Of a stretch of DNA of 64,000 nucleotides, positions 51,198 through 62,210 are shown piece by piece; position 1 is the stretch's first letter; each line of letters opens with the position of its first letter. This DNA comes from Streptomyces sp. NK15101 (GTDB taxonomy: Bacteria > Actinomycetota > Actinomycetes > Streptomycetales > Streptomycetaceae). The stretch is from positions 1 to 64,000 of the forward strand of contig NZ_JAINVG010000023.1 of the NCBI RefSeq assembly GCF_020400725.1, written 5' to 3'. The translations under genes and the position numbers were made by a program. The notes below the pieces were generated by a model. It saw only the letters and a program-made list of their open reading frames with translations. It did not search any database and was not told the DNA's origin.

Positions 51198-52495
51198 GAC
51201 GCACCGGCCCCCGTCGGCAGCACCGCCGACACCTTGAAACCACCCGCGTCCGTCGGACCCGACACGAACACACCCCCGAGCCGCACCACCCGCTCACGCA
51301 TCCCCACCAGCCCGTTCCCCCCGCTCGGCAGCCCCACATCGGCCACCGCCGCGTCCGACGGCCCGTTCTCCACCTGCATCGCGACCTCCGCGTCCCGATG
51401 CGCCAGACGCACCACGACCTCCGCCCCCGCCGCATGCTTGTGGACGTTCGTCAACGCCTCCTGCACCACCCGGTACGCCGTCCGCTCCACCTCCGGCGCA
51501 TACGGACGCGCCTCCCCCATCACCACCAGCTCCACCGCCGCCCCCGCCAGCCGCGACTGCTCGCACAACGCCTCAAGGGCATCCAGACACGGCCCGTCCT
51601 CGGCCGCCGCCTCCGCCGCCGCCGCGGCGGCCCGCCCCACCGCCGCCAACGGCACCACCGCCGGAGCAGCCGGAACCGCCTCCTCCCGCAGCACCCCCAA
51701 CATCTCCCGCAACTCCGTCAGCGCCTGCCGCCCCATGTCCCCCACCAGCGCCGCGTTCTTCACCGCCTTCTGCGGATCCTTCAACGCCACCGCCTGCAAC
51801 GCCGCCGCGTGCACCACCATCAACGACACCCGGTGCGCCACCACGTCGTGCATCTCCCGCGCGATCCGCGTCCGCTCCTCCTGCCGCGCCCACTGCGCCC
51901 GCTGCTCCGCCCGGTCGGCCAGCAGCGACAGCTCCTGCTCCAGACTGTCGGCACGCTCCCGCAGGCTCTCCATCAGCCGGCGCCGCGCCCCTATGTAGAG
52001 GCCGAAGAGAACCGGCGGAGCATTGAGCCCGAGCGTCATGAAGAGCGAGACGCTCGGCACGTACCAGCCACTGGGATCGATGTCCTGGGCGACGTCCTGC
52101 CGCATCCGCACCACGGTCACGACGAACACGGCGAGCGTCGACATCCCCGCGAGCACGGCCGTGATCCGCCGGGGCACCTCGGAGGCGGCGAGCGAGTACA
52201 GCCCGACGATCCCCATGAGGAAGCCCATCTCGGCGGGCGCCACGGCGATCGACACGAGCACGACGGCGATGGGCCAGCGACGCCGGACGAGCAGCACGGA
52301 GCCGACGAGCAGCCCGAACACCACCCCCAGCGGCACCGGCAGCGAAGCCTTGTCGGCGAACCCGACGCCCTCGACGGCACACTCCAGCGCGGACACGAGC
52401 GCGAGCGCCACGTCCAGGACGGCGCTCCGCCGTCTCCCCCACCACCACCAAGTCCCGACGCCCGCGGCGTCCCGGTCTGCCCCCGTTGTGGTCAT
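51194..52495 (-). CDS. Orphan NarL-type sensor histidine kinase
   Basis: The 433-residue protein has about five N-terminal transmembrane helices (residues 20-155), a dimerisation/phospho-acceptor (HisKA_3) segment 'EERTRIAREMHDVVAHRVSLMVVHAAAL' with the catalytic His near 221, and a HATPase domain with N-box 'VVQEALTNVHKHA', and 'GGNGLVGMRERV'. This type normally phosphorylates a LuxR-family response regulator, but none is adjacent. ATG 52495 gives the expected full length. Its stop overlaps the SUKH-3 stop. Confidence 0.9.
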   Translation of the reverse strand: MTTTGADRDAAGVGTWWWWGRRRSAVLDVALALVSALECAVEGVGFADKASLPVPLGVVFGLLVGSVLLVRRRWPIAVVLVSIAVAPAEMGFLMGIVGLYSLAASEVPRRITAVLAGMSTLAVFVVTVVRMRQDVAQDIDPSGWYVPSVSLFMTLGLNAPPVLFGLYIGARRRLMESLRERADSLEQELSLLADRAEQRAQWARQEERTRIAREMHDVVAHRVSLMVVHAAALQAVALKDPQKAVKNAALVGDMGRQALTELREMLGVLREEAVPAAPAVVPLAAVGRAAAAAAEAAAEDGPCLDALEALCEQSRLAGAAVELVVMGEARPYAPEVERTAYRVVQEALTNVHKHAAGAEVVVRLAHRDAEVAMQVENGPSDAAVADVGLPSGGNGLVGMRERVVRLGGVFVSGPTDAGGFKVSAVLPTGAGAS

Positions 52496-52610
52496 GCCCA
52501 CCACCCTACGGGTGGGACCCCACGTCAACCCGGCACACACCAGTCCCTCGAACTGTTGAATCGCCCAGATTTTCGATCCGGACGTCCGCATTCCGGACGA
52601 TGGTGTTCGT

Positions 52611-53483
52611 ATGACGTTCGCCATCAGCAAGTACGCGGACTTCGAGAACCTGCGCGAGCAGGCGATCGCACTCCGCCGCGAGGGCCTCAGCCGCCGCCAA
52701 ATTCGAGACCGTCTCCACGTCGACAACAACGACATCCTCAACCGCCTCCTCGAAGGCGAACCCCCGCCGGCCTGGACCAAGCGCCCCAACGCCAAGGACG
52801 ACCTCCGAGACCGCGCCCGCGAGCTGCGCCTCCAGGGCATGACCTACGACCAGATCCAGGTCGAGCTGGGCTGCTCGAAGAGCTCGATCTCGCTGTGGGT
52901 GAGGGACCTCCCGAAGCCGGAACGGAAGCGGACCCGAGAGGAGGCGTCGGAGATCGCGCGGCGGGGCTGGGAGGTCACGCTGCGCCGACGCGATGAGGAA
53001 CGCCAGGCGGTCAAACGCGCGGCGGCCGCAGAAATCGGGGCGATGTCGGAGCGCGAACTCTTCCTGCTCGGCGTGGGTCTCTACTGGGCGGAGGGAACGA
53101 AGGACAAGCCGCACGCCCGCCGCGAACGCGTGGTCTTCGTGAACAGCGACCCCGGAATGATCCAGGTCTTCACCGCGTGGCTCGACCTCCTGGGCGTCGA
53201 ACCCGAACAGCGGAGGTACTACGTGATGATCCACGAGACCGCGGACGCGGGCGGCGCGGTGCAGTTCTGGGCCGATCTCGTCGGCGTCGCCGTATCCGAG
53301 TTCGGCAAGACGACAGTGAAACGCCACAACCCGCGAACCAACCGCAAGAACGTGAACACCGAGTACCGAGGCTGCCTCGTGATCCGGATCCTCGGCAGCG
53401 CCGATCTGTACCGTCGCATCGAGGGGGCCTGGTGCGGCATAGTAGGGGCCGTCCCGATCTCCCCAACAGGAAATCGGGCATAG
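52611..53483 (+). CDS. HTH and LAGLIDADG-like protein next to tRNA-Gln
   Basis: The 290-residue protein has two HTH-like segments ('IALRREGLSRRQIRDRLHVDNNDILNRLL' and 'ARELRLQGMTYDQIQVELGCSKSSISLWV', residues about 18-48 and 66-96). A C-terminal domain has 'LFLLGVGLYWAEGTKD', near residue 150, and 'VFVNSDPGMIQVFTAWLDLLGV', a pattern that resembles the LAGLIDADG homing-endonuclease fold. The family is common in actinobacteria. It is 12 bp upstream of a tRNA gene in the same direction. DNA-binding is inferred; endonuclease activity is not shown, as the acidic residue of the LAGLIDADG motif is only partly conserved (Glu in AEG). Confidence 0.68.
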   Translation: MTFAISKYADFENLREQAIALRREGLSRRQIRDRLHVDNNDILNRLLEGEPPPAWTKRPNAKDDLRDRARELRLQGMTYDQIQVELGCSKSSISLWVRDLPKPERKRTREEASEIARRGWEVTLRRRDEERQAVKRAAAAEIGAMSERELFLLGVGLYWAEGTKDKPHARRERVVFVNSDPGMIQVFTAWLDLLGVEPEQRRYYVMIHETADAGGAVQFWADLVGVAVSEFGKTTVKRHNPRTNRKNVNTEYRGCLVIRILGSADLYRRIEGAWCGIVGAVPISPTGNRA

Positions 53484-53494
53484 AGGGCGAACTA

Positions 53495-53565
53495 TCCCGG
53501 ATCGTCTAAGGGCAGGACAAATGGTTTTGGTCCATTGAATGAGGGTTCGAATCCTTCTCCGGGAG
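53495..53565 (+). tRNA. tRNA-Gln(TTG)
   Basis: A complete cloverleaf of 71 nt: acceptor TCCCGGA (53495-53501)/TCCGGGA (53558-53564), anticodon stem AATGG/CCATT, 7-base anticodon loop TTTTGGT giving anticodon TTG, T stem GAGGG/CCTTC with TTCGAAT loop, discriminator G. It reads CAA glutamine codons. The 3' CCA is not encoded. Confidence 0.95.
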
Positions 53566-53575
53566 CCCATGCAGC

Positions 53576-53606
53576 GCGGGTCCTGACCGTCCAGGTCAGG
53601 ACCCGC
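53576..53606 (+). terminator. tRNA-Gln terminator
   Basis: A perfect 13-bp stem GCGGGTCCTGACC/GGTCAGGACCCGC with a 5-base loop directly follows the tRNA gene. Confidence 0.8.
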
Positions 53607-53674
53607 ACTCATGTCCGCCCCCCAGCCCCCCGGTATCCTTCGTGCGTCCACCCCCGAAGCCGAAGGGCATTCCC

Positions 53675-55120
53675 GTGAGCGCCAACCGCCCGGCAGCCGT
53701 CGTCGTCCTCGCAGCGGGTGAGGGCACCCGCATGAAGTCGAAGACTCCCAAGGTCCTGCACGAGATCGCCGGACGTTCGCTCGTCGGGCACGTCGTGTCC
53801 GCCGCCCGGGAGCTGGAGCCCGAGCACCTCGTCGTGGTCGTCGGGCACGCCCGTGAGCAGGTGCGGGGGCATCTGGAGGAGTTCTACGCCGGGACCCGGA
53901 CCGCCGTTCAGGAGGAGCAGAACGGGACCGGGCACGCCGTGCGGATGGCCCTGGAGGAGCTGGGCGCGGCCCCGGACGGGACCGTCGTGGTCGTGTGCGG
54001 CGACACTCCGCTGCTGTCGGGGGAGACGCTCCGCGCGCTGGCCGAGACGCACGCCGCCGACGGCAACGCCGTGACCGTACTGTCGGCCGAGGTGCCGGAC
54101 TCGACCGGGTACGGGCGGATCGTGCGGGACGCTTCCGGTGCGGTGACGGAGATCGTCGAGCACAAGGACGCCTCCGCGGAGCAGCTCGCGATCCGGGAGA
54201 TCAACTCGGGTGTGTTCGCGTTCGACGGGAAGCTGCTGGCCGAGGCGCTGGGTCAGGTCCGTACGGACAACAGCCAGGGTGAGGAGTACCTCACGGACGT
54301 GCTGTCGATCCTGCGTGAGGCGGGTCACCGGGTGGGTGCGTCCGTGGCCGGCGATCACCGCGAGATCCTGGGGATCAACAACCGTGTGCAGTTGGCCGAG
54401 GCGCGTGCGCTGCTGAACCGGCGGCTGCTCGAGCGGGCGATGATGGCCGGCGTCACGGTCCAGGACCCGGCCTCCGTGCTGGTGGACGTCACGGTGACCT
54501 TCGAGCCGGATGCGGTGATCCTGCCGGGTACGCAGCTGCTCGGTGCGACGCACGTCGCCGAGGACGCCGTGGTCGGTCCGAACACGCGTCTGACGGACGT
54601 CACCGTGGGCAAGGGTGCCCGGGTGGACAACACGGTGGCCTTCTCCGCCGTCGTCGGGGAGGGCGCTTCCGTGGGTCCGTTCGCGTACCTCCGTCCGGGG
54701 ACGAACCTGGGGAAGAAGTCGAAGGCCGGTACGTACGTCGAGATGAAGAACGCGACGATCGGTGAGGGGACGAAGGTTCCGCACCTGTCGTACGTGGGTG
54801 ACGCGACGATCGGCGAGTACTCGAACATCGGTGCGGCGAGTGTGTTCGTGAACTACGACGGCGAGTCGAAGCACCACACCACGATCGGGTCTCACTGCCG
54901 CACGGGTTCGGACAACATGTTTGTGGCTCCCATCACCATCGGGGATGGCGCCTACACCGCCGCGGGGTCCGTGATCACGAAGGACGTGCCGGCCGGTTCG
55001 CTCGCCGTGGCCCGTGGCCAGCAGCGGAATATCGAGGGTTGGGTGGCCCGGAAGCGGCCCGGCAGTGCTGCCGCGCAGGCCGCTCAGGCCGCCGCTGAGG
55101 AGTCCGCCGGCGAAAGCTGA
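53675..55120 (+). CDS. glmU: Bifunctional GlcNAc-1-P uridyltransferase/GlcN-1-P acetyltransferase
   Basis: The 481-residue GlmU catalyses the last two steps of UDP-GlcNAc synthesis for peptidoglycan. The N-terminal uridyltransferase domain has the signature 'VVLAAGEGTRMKSKTPKVLHEIAG' (residues 9-32) and 'QNGTGHAV'. The C-terminal half is a left-handed beta-helix of hexapeptide repeats ending in the acetyltransferase ('GRGARVDNTVAFS..','FVNYDG','GSHCRTGSDNMFVAP','YTAAGSVI'). The Ala/Glu-rich tail is typical of actinobacteria. GTG 53675 has GAAGGG at good spacing. It is 122 bp before prs. Confidence 0.97.
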   Translation: MSANRPAAVVVLAAGEGTRMKSKTPKVLHEIAGRSLVGHVVSAARELEPEHLVVVVGHAREQVRGHLEEFYAGTRTAVQEEQNGTGHAVRMALEELGAAPDGTVVVVCGDTPLLSGETLRALAETHAADGNAVTVLSAEVPDSTGYGRIVRDASGAVTEIVEHKDASAEQLAIREINSGVFAFDGKLLAEALGQVRTDNSQGEEYLTDVLSILREAGHRVGASVAGDHREILGINNRVQLAEARALLNRRLLERAMMAGVTVQDPASVLVDVTVTFEPDAVILPGTQLLGATHVAEDAVVGPNTRLTDVTVGKGARVDNTVAFSAVVGEGASVGPFAYLRPGTNLGKKSKAGTYVEMKNATIGEGTKVPHLSYVGDATIGEYSNIGAASVFVNYDGESKHHTTIGSHCRTGSDNMFVAPITIGDGAYTAAGSVITKDVPAGSLAVARGQQRNIEGWVARKRPGSAAAQAAQAAAEESAGES

Positions 55121-55129
55121 CCGGAAACA

Positions 55130-55151
55130 GGTACGTCGAACTCGGCGTACC
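55130..55151. promoter_or_regulatory. Inverted repeat in prs upstream region
   Basis: GGTACG (55130-55135) and CGTACC (55146-55151) are exact complements 10 bp apart, in the 121-bp gap between glmU and prs. Possible operator or transcript hairpin. Confidence 0.35.
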
Positions 55152-55241
55152 GTGATACGTGCACACAAATTCGGCTGGCACGCACATGCGCTCGACGGGC
55201 GTGGGACCGCGGCCAGAGAACACGTCTGAGGAGACAGTGCT

Positions 55242-56216
55242 GTGACCGGGATCAAGACGACCGGCGAGAAGAAGCTGATGCTCTTCTCCGGCCGCGCCCA
55301 CCCCGAGCTGGCCGAGGAGGTCGCGCACCAGCTGGGCGTCGGTCTCGTTCCGACCAAGGCGTTCGACTTCGCCAACGGTGAGATCTACGTCCGCTTCCAG
55401 GAGTCGGCGCGCGGCGCGGACTGCTTCCTGATCCAGAGCCACACGGCTCCGATCAACAAGTGGATCATGGAGCAGCTGATCATGATCGATGCTCTGAAGC
55501 GGGCTTCCGCCCGGAGCATCACCGTGATCATCCCGTCGTACGGCTATGCCCGTCAGGACAAGAAGCACCGCGGTCGTGAGCCGATCTCGGCCCGCCTGGT
55601 GGCGGACCTGCTGAAGACCGCCGGTGCGGACCGCATCCTCACCGTCGACCTGCACACGGACCAGATCCAGGGCTTCTTCGACGGTCCGGTGGACCACCTG
55701 TCGGCGCTGCCGGTCCTGGCGGACTACGTGGGTGCGAAGGTCGACCGCGAGAAGCTGACGATCGTCTCTCCGGACGCGGGTCGTGTGCGGGTCGCCGACC
55801 GCTGGTGCGACCGTCTGGACGCGCCGCTGGCGATCGTGCACAAGCGTCGTGACAAGGACGTCGCCAACCAGGTGACCGTGCACGAGGTCGTCGGTGACGT
55901 GAAGGGCCGTGTCTGTGTCCTGGTCGACGACATGGTCGACACGGGCGGCACGATCTGCGCCGCGGCCGACGCGCTGTTCGCGCACGGTGCGGAGGACGTG
56001 ATCGTGACGGCCACGCACGGCATCCTGTCGGGTCCGGCCGCGGACCGGCTGAAGAACTCGAAGGTGAGCGAGTTCGTGTTCACGGATACGCTGCCGGTGC
56101 CGGGTGCGCTGGAGCTGGACAAGATCACGGTGCTGTCGATCGCGCCGACGATCGCGCGTGCGGTGCGCGAGGTGTTCGAGGACGGTTCGGTGACGAGCCT
56201 CTTCGAGGAGCACTGA
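55242..56216 (+). CDS. prs: Ribose-phosphate pyrophosphokinase
   Basis: The 324-residue PRPP synthetase makes 5-phosphoribosyl-1-pyrophosphate from ribose-5-phosphate and ATP. It shows 'KLMLFSGRAHPELA' at the N-terminus, 'DFANGEIYVRFQES', the ATP-binding flexible-loop region 'SYGYARQDKKHRGREPISARL', the divalent-cation site 'TVDLHTDQIQGFF' and the PRPP-binding loop 'VCVLVDDMVDTGGTI'. It supplies purine, pyrimidine, His and Trp synthesis. GTG 55242 has GAGGAG eight bases upstream. It ends in a strong terminator. Confidence 0.97.
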   Translation: MTGIKTTGEKKLMLFSGRAHPELAEEVAHQLGVGLVPTKAFDFANGEIYVRFQESARGADCFLIQSHTAPINKWIMEQLIMIDALKRASARSITVIIPSYGYARQDKKHRGREPISARLVADLLKTAGADRILTVDLHTDQIQGFFDGPVDHLSALPVLADYVGAKVDREKLTIVSPDAGRVRVADRWCDRLDAPLAIVHKRRDKDVANQVTVHEVVGDVKGRVCVLVDDMVDTGGTICAAADALFAHGAEDVIVTATHGILSGPAADRLKNSKVSEFVFTDTLPVPGALELDKITVLSIAPTIARAVREVFEDGSVTSLFEEH

Positions 56217-56231
56217 GCCCCACGGAAGTGA

Positions 56232-56271
56232 GGAAGGGCCGTTTCCCCCGCTCGGGGGAGGCGGCCCTTCC
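56232..56271 (+). terminator. Rho-independent terminator of prs
   Basis: GGAAGGGCC (56232-56240) pairs with GGCCCTTCC (56263-56271), and an inner CCCCCG/GGGGG stem closes a large hairpin shortly after the prs stop. Confidence 0.75.
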
Positions 56272-56293
56272 GCGTTCCGTCGACTTGATCCAT

Positions 56294-56322
56294 TTGGGCG
56301 GGTCGGGGGCTGCGGGTAGACT
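56294..56322 (+). promoter_or_regulatory. Promoter of rplY
   Basis: -35 TTGGGC (56294-56299), 17-bp spacer, -10 TAGACT (56317-56322); the start codon at 56460 is about 130 bases downstream, so a long leader is transcribed. Confidence 0.6.
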
Positions 56323-56328
56323 GCCGTA

Positions 56329-56459
56329 GTTGCTCGGCGAGGGAGGCCGTACCCGTAGAGGGTCACGGCGGTCCGTTATCGACGCGCTCTTCGTAGCAGG
56401 CCATCGCCAGTCGTGGCCGGGTGACCACCTTTTTCGTCACCTTCTACGAGGAGTGCACC
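56329..56459 (+). promoter_or_regulatory. Long structured 5' leader of rplY
   Basis: About 130 nt of untranslated leader contain a stable hairpin (GCCGTACCC at 56346-56354, loop, GGGT and ACGGC at 56360-56369 with a bulged C). L25 binds 5S rRNA, and autoregulation through leader mimics is known for many ribosomal proteins; such regulation is inferred here. Confidence 0.45.
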
Positions 56460-57044
56460 ATGTCCGAGGTCAAGCTCGCCGCTTCCGTCCGCACCGAGTT
56501 CGGCAAGGGCGCCGCCCGCGCGATCCGTCGTGACGCCAAGGTTCCCGCCGTCGTCTACGGTCACGGCTCGGACCCGATCCACGTCACCCTCCCGGCCCAC
56601 GAGCTCGGCATGGCGCTCCGCACGCCGAACGTCCTGCTCGCCCTGGACATCGACGGCACCAACGAGCTGGCGATCCCGAAGGCCGTCCAGCGCGACGCCA
56701 TCAAGGGCTTCCTGATCCACGTCGACCTGCTCCTCGTGAAGCGCGGCGAGAAGGTCACCGTCGAGATCCCGGTCCAGGCCGAGGGCGAGCTCGCCGCCGG
56801 CGGCAACCTGCTCGAGCACGTGCTCGGCACCCTGTCCGTCGAGGCCGAGGCCACCCACCTGCCCGAGGCCGTCACGGTCTCCGTGGAGGGCCTGGAGGCC
56901 GGTGCCTCCGTCCTCGCCAAGGACATCACCCTCCCGAAGGGCGCGACGCTGGTGACCGACCCCGACGCCGTCGTCATCCAGGTCCTGGCCGCGCAGGCCG
57001 AGGAGCCGGCCGCCGAGGCCGAGACCGAGGGCGCCGAGGCCTGA
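56460..57044 (+). CDS. rplY: 50S ribosomal protein L25/general stress protein Ctc
   Basis: The 194-residue protein is L25 of the Ctc/TL5 type: N-terminal 5S-rRNA-binding domain ('VRTEFGKGAARAIRRDAKVPAVVYGHGSDPIHVTLPAHEL', residues 8-47, through 'GFLIHVDLLLVKRGEKVTVEIPV') and a C-terminal TL5-like beta domain ('LLEHVLGTLSVEAEATHLPEAVTVSVEGL') ending in a Glu/Ala tail. Start ATG 56460 has GAGGAG six bases upstream. In actinobacteria it lies directly before pth. Confidence 0.96.
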   Translation: MSEVKLAASVRTEFGKGAARAIRRDAKVPAVVYGHGSDPIHVTLPAHELGMALRTPNVLLALDIDGTNELAIPKAVQRDAIKGFLIHVDLLLVKRGEKVTVEIPVQAEGELAAGGNLLEHVLGTLSVEAEATHLPEAVTVSVEGLEAGASVLAKDITLPKGATLVTDPDAVVIQVLAAQAEEPAAEAETEGAEA

Positions 57045-57066
57045 GCCGTAGGCTCTGTCTGACGTG

Positions 57067-57101
57067 ACGGGGTGACGGGCCGTACGGGCCCGTCACCCCG
57101 T
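57067..57101 (+). terminator. Rho-independent terminator of rplY
   Basis: ACGGGGTGACGGGC and GCCCGTCACCCCGT form a long stem over a short loop, followed by TTTCTCTT. Confidence 0.8.
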
Positions 57102-57135
57102 TTCTCTTGTACGGATACGAGGAGACCTGACGCAC

Positions 57136-57732
57136 ATGACGGACGACGCGAACGCCCCCTGGCTGATCGTCGGCCTCGGCAACCCGGGGCCCGAGTACGC
57201 GGCCAACCGCCACAACATCGGCTTCATGGTCGTGGACCTGCTCGCGGACCGGATCCGCGGCTCGTTCAAGCGGGCGCAGAAGGCCCAGGCGCAGGTCGTC
57301 GAGGGCCGGATGGGGCCGCCCGGTCCGGAGAACCGGCGGGTGATCCTCGCGAAGCCGATGTCGTACATGAACCTCTCGGGCGGTCCGGTGACGGCGCTGC
57401 GCGACTTCTACAAGGTGCCGACGGCGCACGTCGTGGCGGTCCACGACGAGCTGGACATCGACTACGGGACGCTGCGGCTGAAGCTGGGCGGCGGCGACAA
57501 CGGGCACAACGGCCTGAAGTCGATGACGAAGGCGATGGGCGCGGACTACCACCGGGTGCGGTGCGGGATCGGACGTCCGCCGGGCCGGATGCAGGTCGCG
57601 GACTTCGTCCTGAAGGACTTCTCGTCGGCGGAGCGCAAGGACCTGGACTGGTTCGTGGACCGGGCGGCGGACTCGGTGGAGTGCCTGGTGGCGGAGGGCC
57701 TGGAGCGGGCCCAGTCGGCGTACAACTCGTAG
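57136..57732 (+). CDS. pth: Peptidyl-tRNA hydrolase
   Basis: The 198-residue enzyme cleaves peptidyl-tRNA released prematurely from ribosomes. Motifs: '[21 protein letters not shown]' with catalytic His26, '[13 protein letters not shown]', '[10 protein letters not shown]' with the catalytic Asp, and '[12 protein letters not shown]'. ATG 57136 is preceded by GAGGAG. Standard length. Although the rplY terminator precedes it, some readthrough or its own promoter is expected. Confidence 0.97.
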   Translation: MTDDANAPWLIVGLGNPGPEYAANRHNIGFMVVDLLADRIRGSFKRAQKAQAQVVEGRMGPPGPENRRVILAKPMSYMNLSGGPVTALRDFYKVPTAHVVAVHDELDIDYGTLRLKLGGGDNGHNGLKSMTKAMGADYHRVRCGIGRPPGRMQVADFVLKDFSSAERKDLDWFVDRAADSVECLVAEGLERAQSAYNS

Positions 57733-57772
57733 GACCTGGCGCCCGGAACGTACGACTGTACGATCGCGGGTC

Positions 57773-58216
57773 ATGACGCACGTCCGTACCGCAGCCATGG
57801 CCCTGGTCGCCCTGCTCCTCGTCGTCGCGGGTGCCTGGGCCTCGTGGAACTCCGCCCAGCACGTCCTGCTCGCCAAGGGGCGCGAGCACGGGACGTTGAC
57901 GGTGACCGACTGCACGGACGAGACGTGCAGCGGCCGTTACGTGCCGGAGGATCCGTCGTCGACGCGCCGGACGCTGACGATCGCGCGTTCGGTCGCGGCG
58001 GAGAAGGGCGCGACGATCCCGGTGGTGGTGAAGCCGGGTACGGACGAGGGCGTTCGGACGGGCTGGGGCGGGGGGCTGCACGCGTGGCTCCCGCTGGGCG
58101 GGGCGCTGCTGCTCGCGGCGCCGTTGGTGGGCGGCGGGATGCGACTGCCGCGCACGGCTTGGTCGTTGGCGGGAGCCGGCGGGGCGGTGTTGGTGGCGGC
58201 GTTCTTCGCACTCTGA
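57773..58216 (+). CDS. Small membrane protein
   Basis: The 147-residue protein has an N-terminal helix ('AMALVALLLVVAGAWASW'), an extracytoplasmic domain with two cysteines ('DCTDETCSG'), and two C-terminal helices ('WLPLGGALLLAAPLVGG', 'WSLAGAGGAVLVAAFFAL'). The external domain could carry a disulfide. No family recognised; some resemblance to DUF3592-like proteins. A -10 TACGAT ends eight bases before ATG, and no Shine-Dalgarno is present, so the transcript may be leaderless. Confidence 0.75.
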   Translation: MTHVRTAAMALVALLLVVAGAWASWNSAQHVLLAKGREHGTLTVTDCTDETCSGRYVPEDPSSTRRTLTIARSVAAEKGATIPVVVKPGTDEGVRTGWGGGLHAWLPLGGALLLAAPLVGGGMRLPRTAWSLAGAGGAVLVAAFFAL

Positions 58217-58341
58217 CCCGTTTGGGCCTGATTCCTGGGCCAATCGTTATGGACCGCTGGCTTAAGGACGACTTGAGGCGACGGATAGGCTGCCCCAGCC
58301 ACCTCCCACGGCATCCTCATCCCACAGATGGACGACTGCAC

Positions 58342-59172
58342 ATGCGACGCTCCTTCATCCCCGCAGCCGCTCTTGTCGCGGCCATGGCGGGCTCTCTGAC
58401 TCTCGCCCCCGCCGCCTTCGCGTCGGACGGCTCCCACACCTACCCGCTGCACCAGCCGACTCCGATCGTCGCGTCGGACGCGCCGCACGACGGCGACTGC
58501 CCGACGATCCCGGCCGACAAGGACGGCTGGCACTTCGTCATCCCCACGAACGACGTCAACTTCGTCAAGCTGACGGTGACGTTCGAGCCGGGCGGCGAGC
58601 AGGTCATCACGACCTTCGGTCCGCCGTCCGACAAGCACGCGTACGTGGCCTCCGCTCCGGGCGCGAAGCTGGTCTCGGCCGAGGCCGAGGTCGACGGCGT
58701 GATCAAGCAGGGCTGGTTCAACCTGTCCCACACCTGCGTGGCCGAGTCCGGCACCACCACCGGCGGGACCACCACGGGCGAGACCACCACGGGCGAGACG
58801 ACGACCGGTGAGACCACCACGGGTGAGACCACCACCGGTGAGACGACGACCGGTGAGACCACCACGGGCGAGACCACCACCGGCGAGACCACCGCGACCG
58901 GCGGTTCCACCACGGGCGAGACCTCCACCACCGGCGAGACCTCCGCGACCGGCGGTTCCGCCACGGGTGAGACCTCCGCGACCGGCGGCTCCGCCACCGG
59001 CGAGCAGGCCAACGGTGGTTCCACCACCGGTGGCGAGGTCAAGGACGAGAGCGGCAACCTGGCCGAGACGGGCTCCAGCGCCCCGGTCGGCATCCTCGCC
59101 GCCGCCGCCCTGGCCCTCGCGGCCGCCGGCGCGGTCCTGGTGACCCGCCGTCGCAAGGCCCAGCAGAACTGA
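58342..59172 (+). CDS. LAETG sortase-anchored surface protein with TTTGE repeats
   Basis: The 276-residue protein has a signal peptide ('PAAALVAAMAGSLTLAPAAFA', cleaved near residue 29), a compact domain with two Cys ('DGDCPTIP', 'LSHTCVAES'), a Thr/Gly/Glu-rich stalk of eight or more pentapeptide TTTGE units, then variant repeats, and a sorting signal LAETG followed by a hydrophobic helix and 'RRRK' tail. It is probably covalently attached to peptidoglycan by a class E sortase. The stalk DNA consists of 15-bp units, prone to copy-number change. Confidence 0.88.
   Translation: MRRSFIPAAALVAAMAGSLTLAPAAFASDGSHTYPLHQPTPIVASDAPHDGDCPTIPADKDGWHFVIPTNDVNFVKLTVTFEPGGEQVITTFGPPSDKHAYVASAPGAKLVSAEAEVDGVIKQGWFNLSHTCVAESGTTTGGTTTGETTTGETTTGETTTGETTTGETTTGETTTGETTTGETTATGGSTTGETSTTGETSATGGSATGETSATGGSATGEQANGGSTTGGEVKDESGNLAETGSSAPVGILAAAALALAAAGAVLVTRRRKAQQN
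58752..58890 (+). repeat. Tandem 15-bp repeats encoding a Thr-rich stalk
   Basis: Repeating units of the form GAGACCACCACGGGC with synonymous third-base changes encode TTTGE pentapeptides inside the LAETG protein gene. Confidence 0.8.
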
Positions 59173-59183
59173 CGTACTCCGTC

Positions 59184-59225
59184 GTGACGATGCCCCCGTG
59201 GAGGATTCCACGGGGGCATCGTCAC
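59184..59225. terminator. Bidirectional terminator
   Basis: A perfect 19-bp stem (59184-59202 with 59207-59225) over a 4-base loop separates the convergent surface-protein and ppc genes. Confidence 0.85.
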
Positions 59226-59241
59226 GGGTGCGGGAGGACCG

Positions 59242-61971
<2,730 letters not shown>

Positions 61972-62125
61972 AGGTGCGGCTCCTTGCAGTGTTTGAGCAC
62001 GTCTGGAGGGGTTTCCGGAGGCTTGCGGACCGCGCTGTCCGACGTCCCCAGGATAGGTGTCCACATGGTGGGCGGCGGGCAGGGGCCTGTTGTGCCCTCT
62101 TGCCGCGCGCCACGGCGCTGCCATA

Positions 62126-62156
62126 CTTACGACGCCGTAGGTTACGGAGGCGTAGC
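62126..62156. promoter_or_regulatory. Tandem palindromic operator of desaturase operon
   Basis: Two adjacent imperfect palindromes of form (C/G)TTACG-N4-CGTAG(G/C) lie at 62126-62141 and 62141-62156, sharing one base, centres 15 bp apart. They sit about 55 bp before the desaturase start and are the natural target of the downstream TetR. Confidence 0.65.
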
Positions 62157-62210
62157 CACGGATCCGTCCTTCGACGCGTTTCCCCTTCCCCTCACCCCCC
62201 AGGGACATCC

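Noticed and set aside
53495..53565. tRNA-Gln as integration site of a mobile element
   Set aside because: No integrase gene and no second copy of the tRNA 3' end were found within the window.
58752..58890. CRISPR array
   Set aside because: The repeats are contiguous coding 15-mers without spacers; no cas genes are present.
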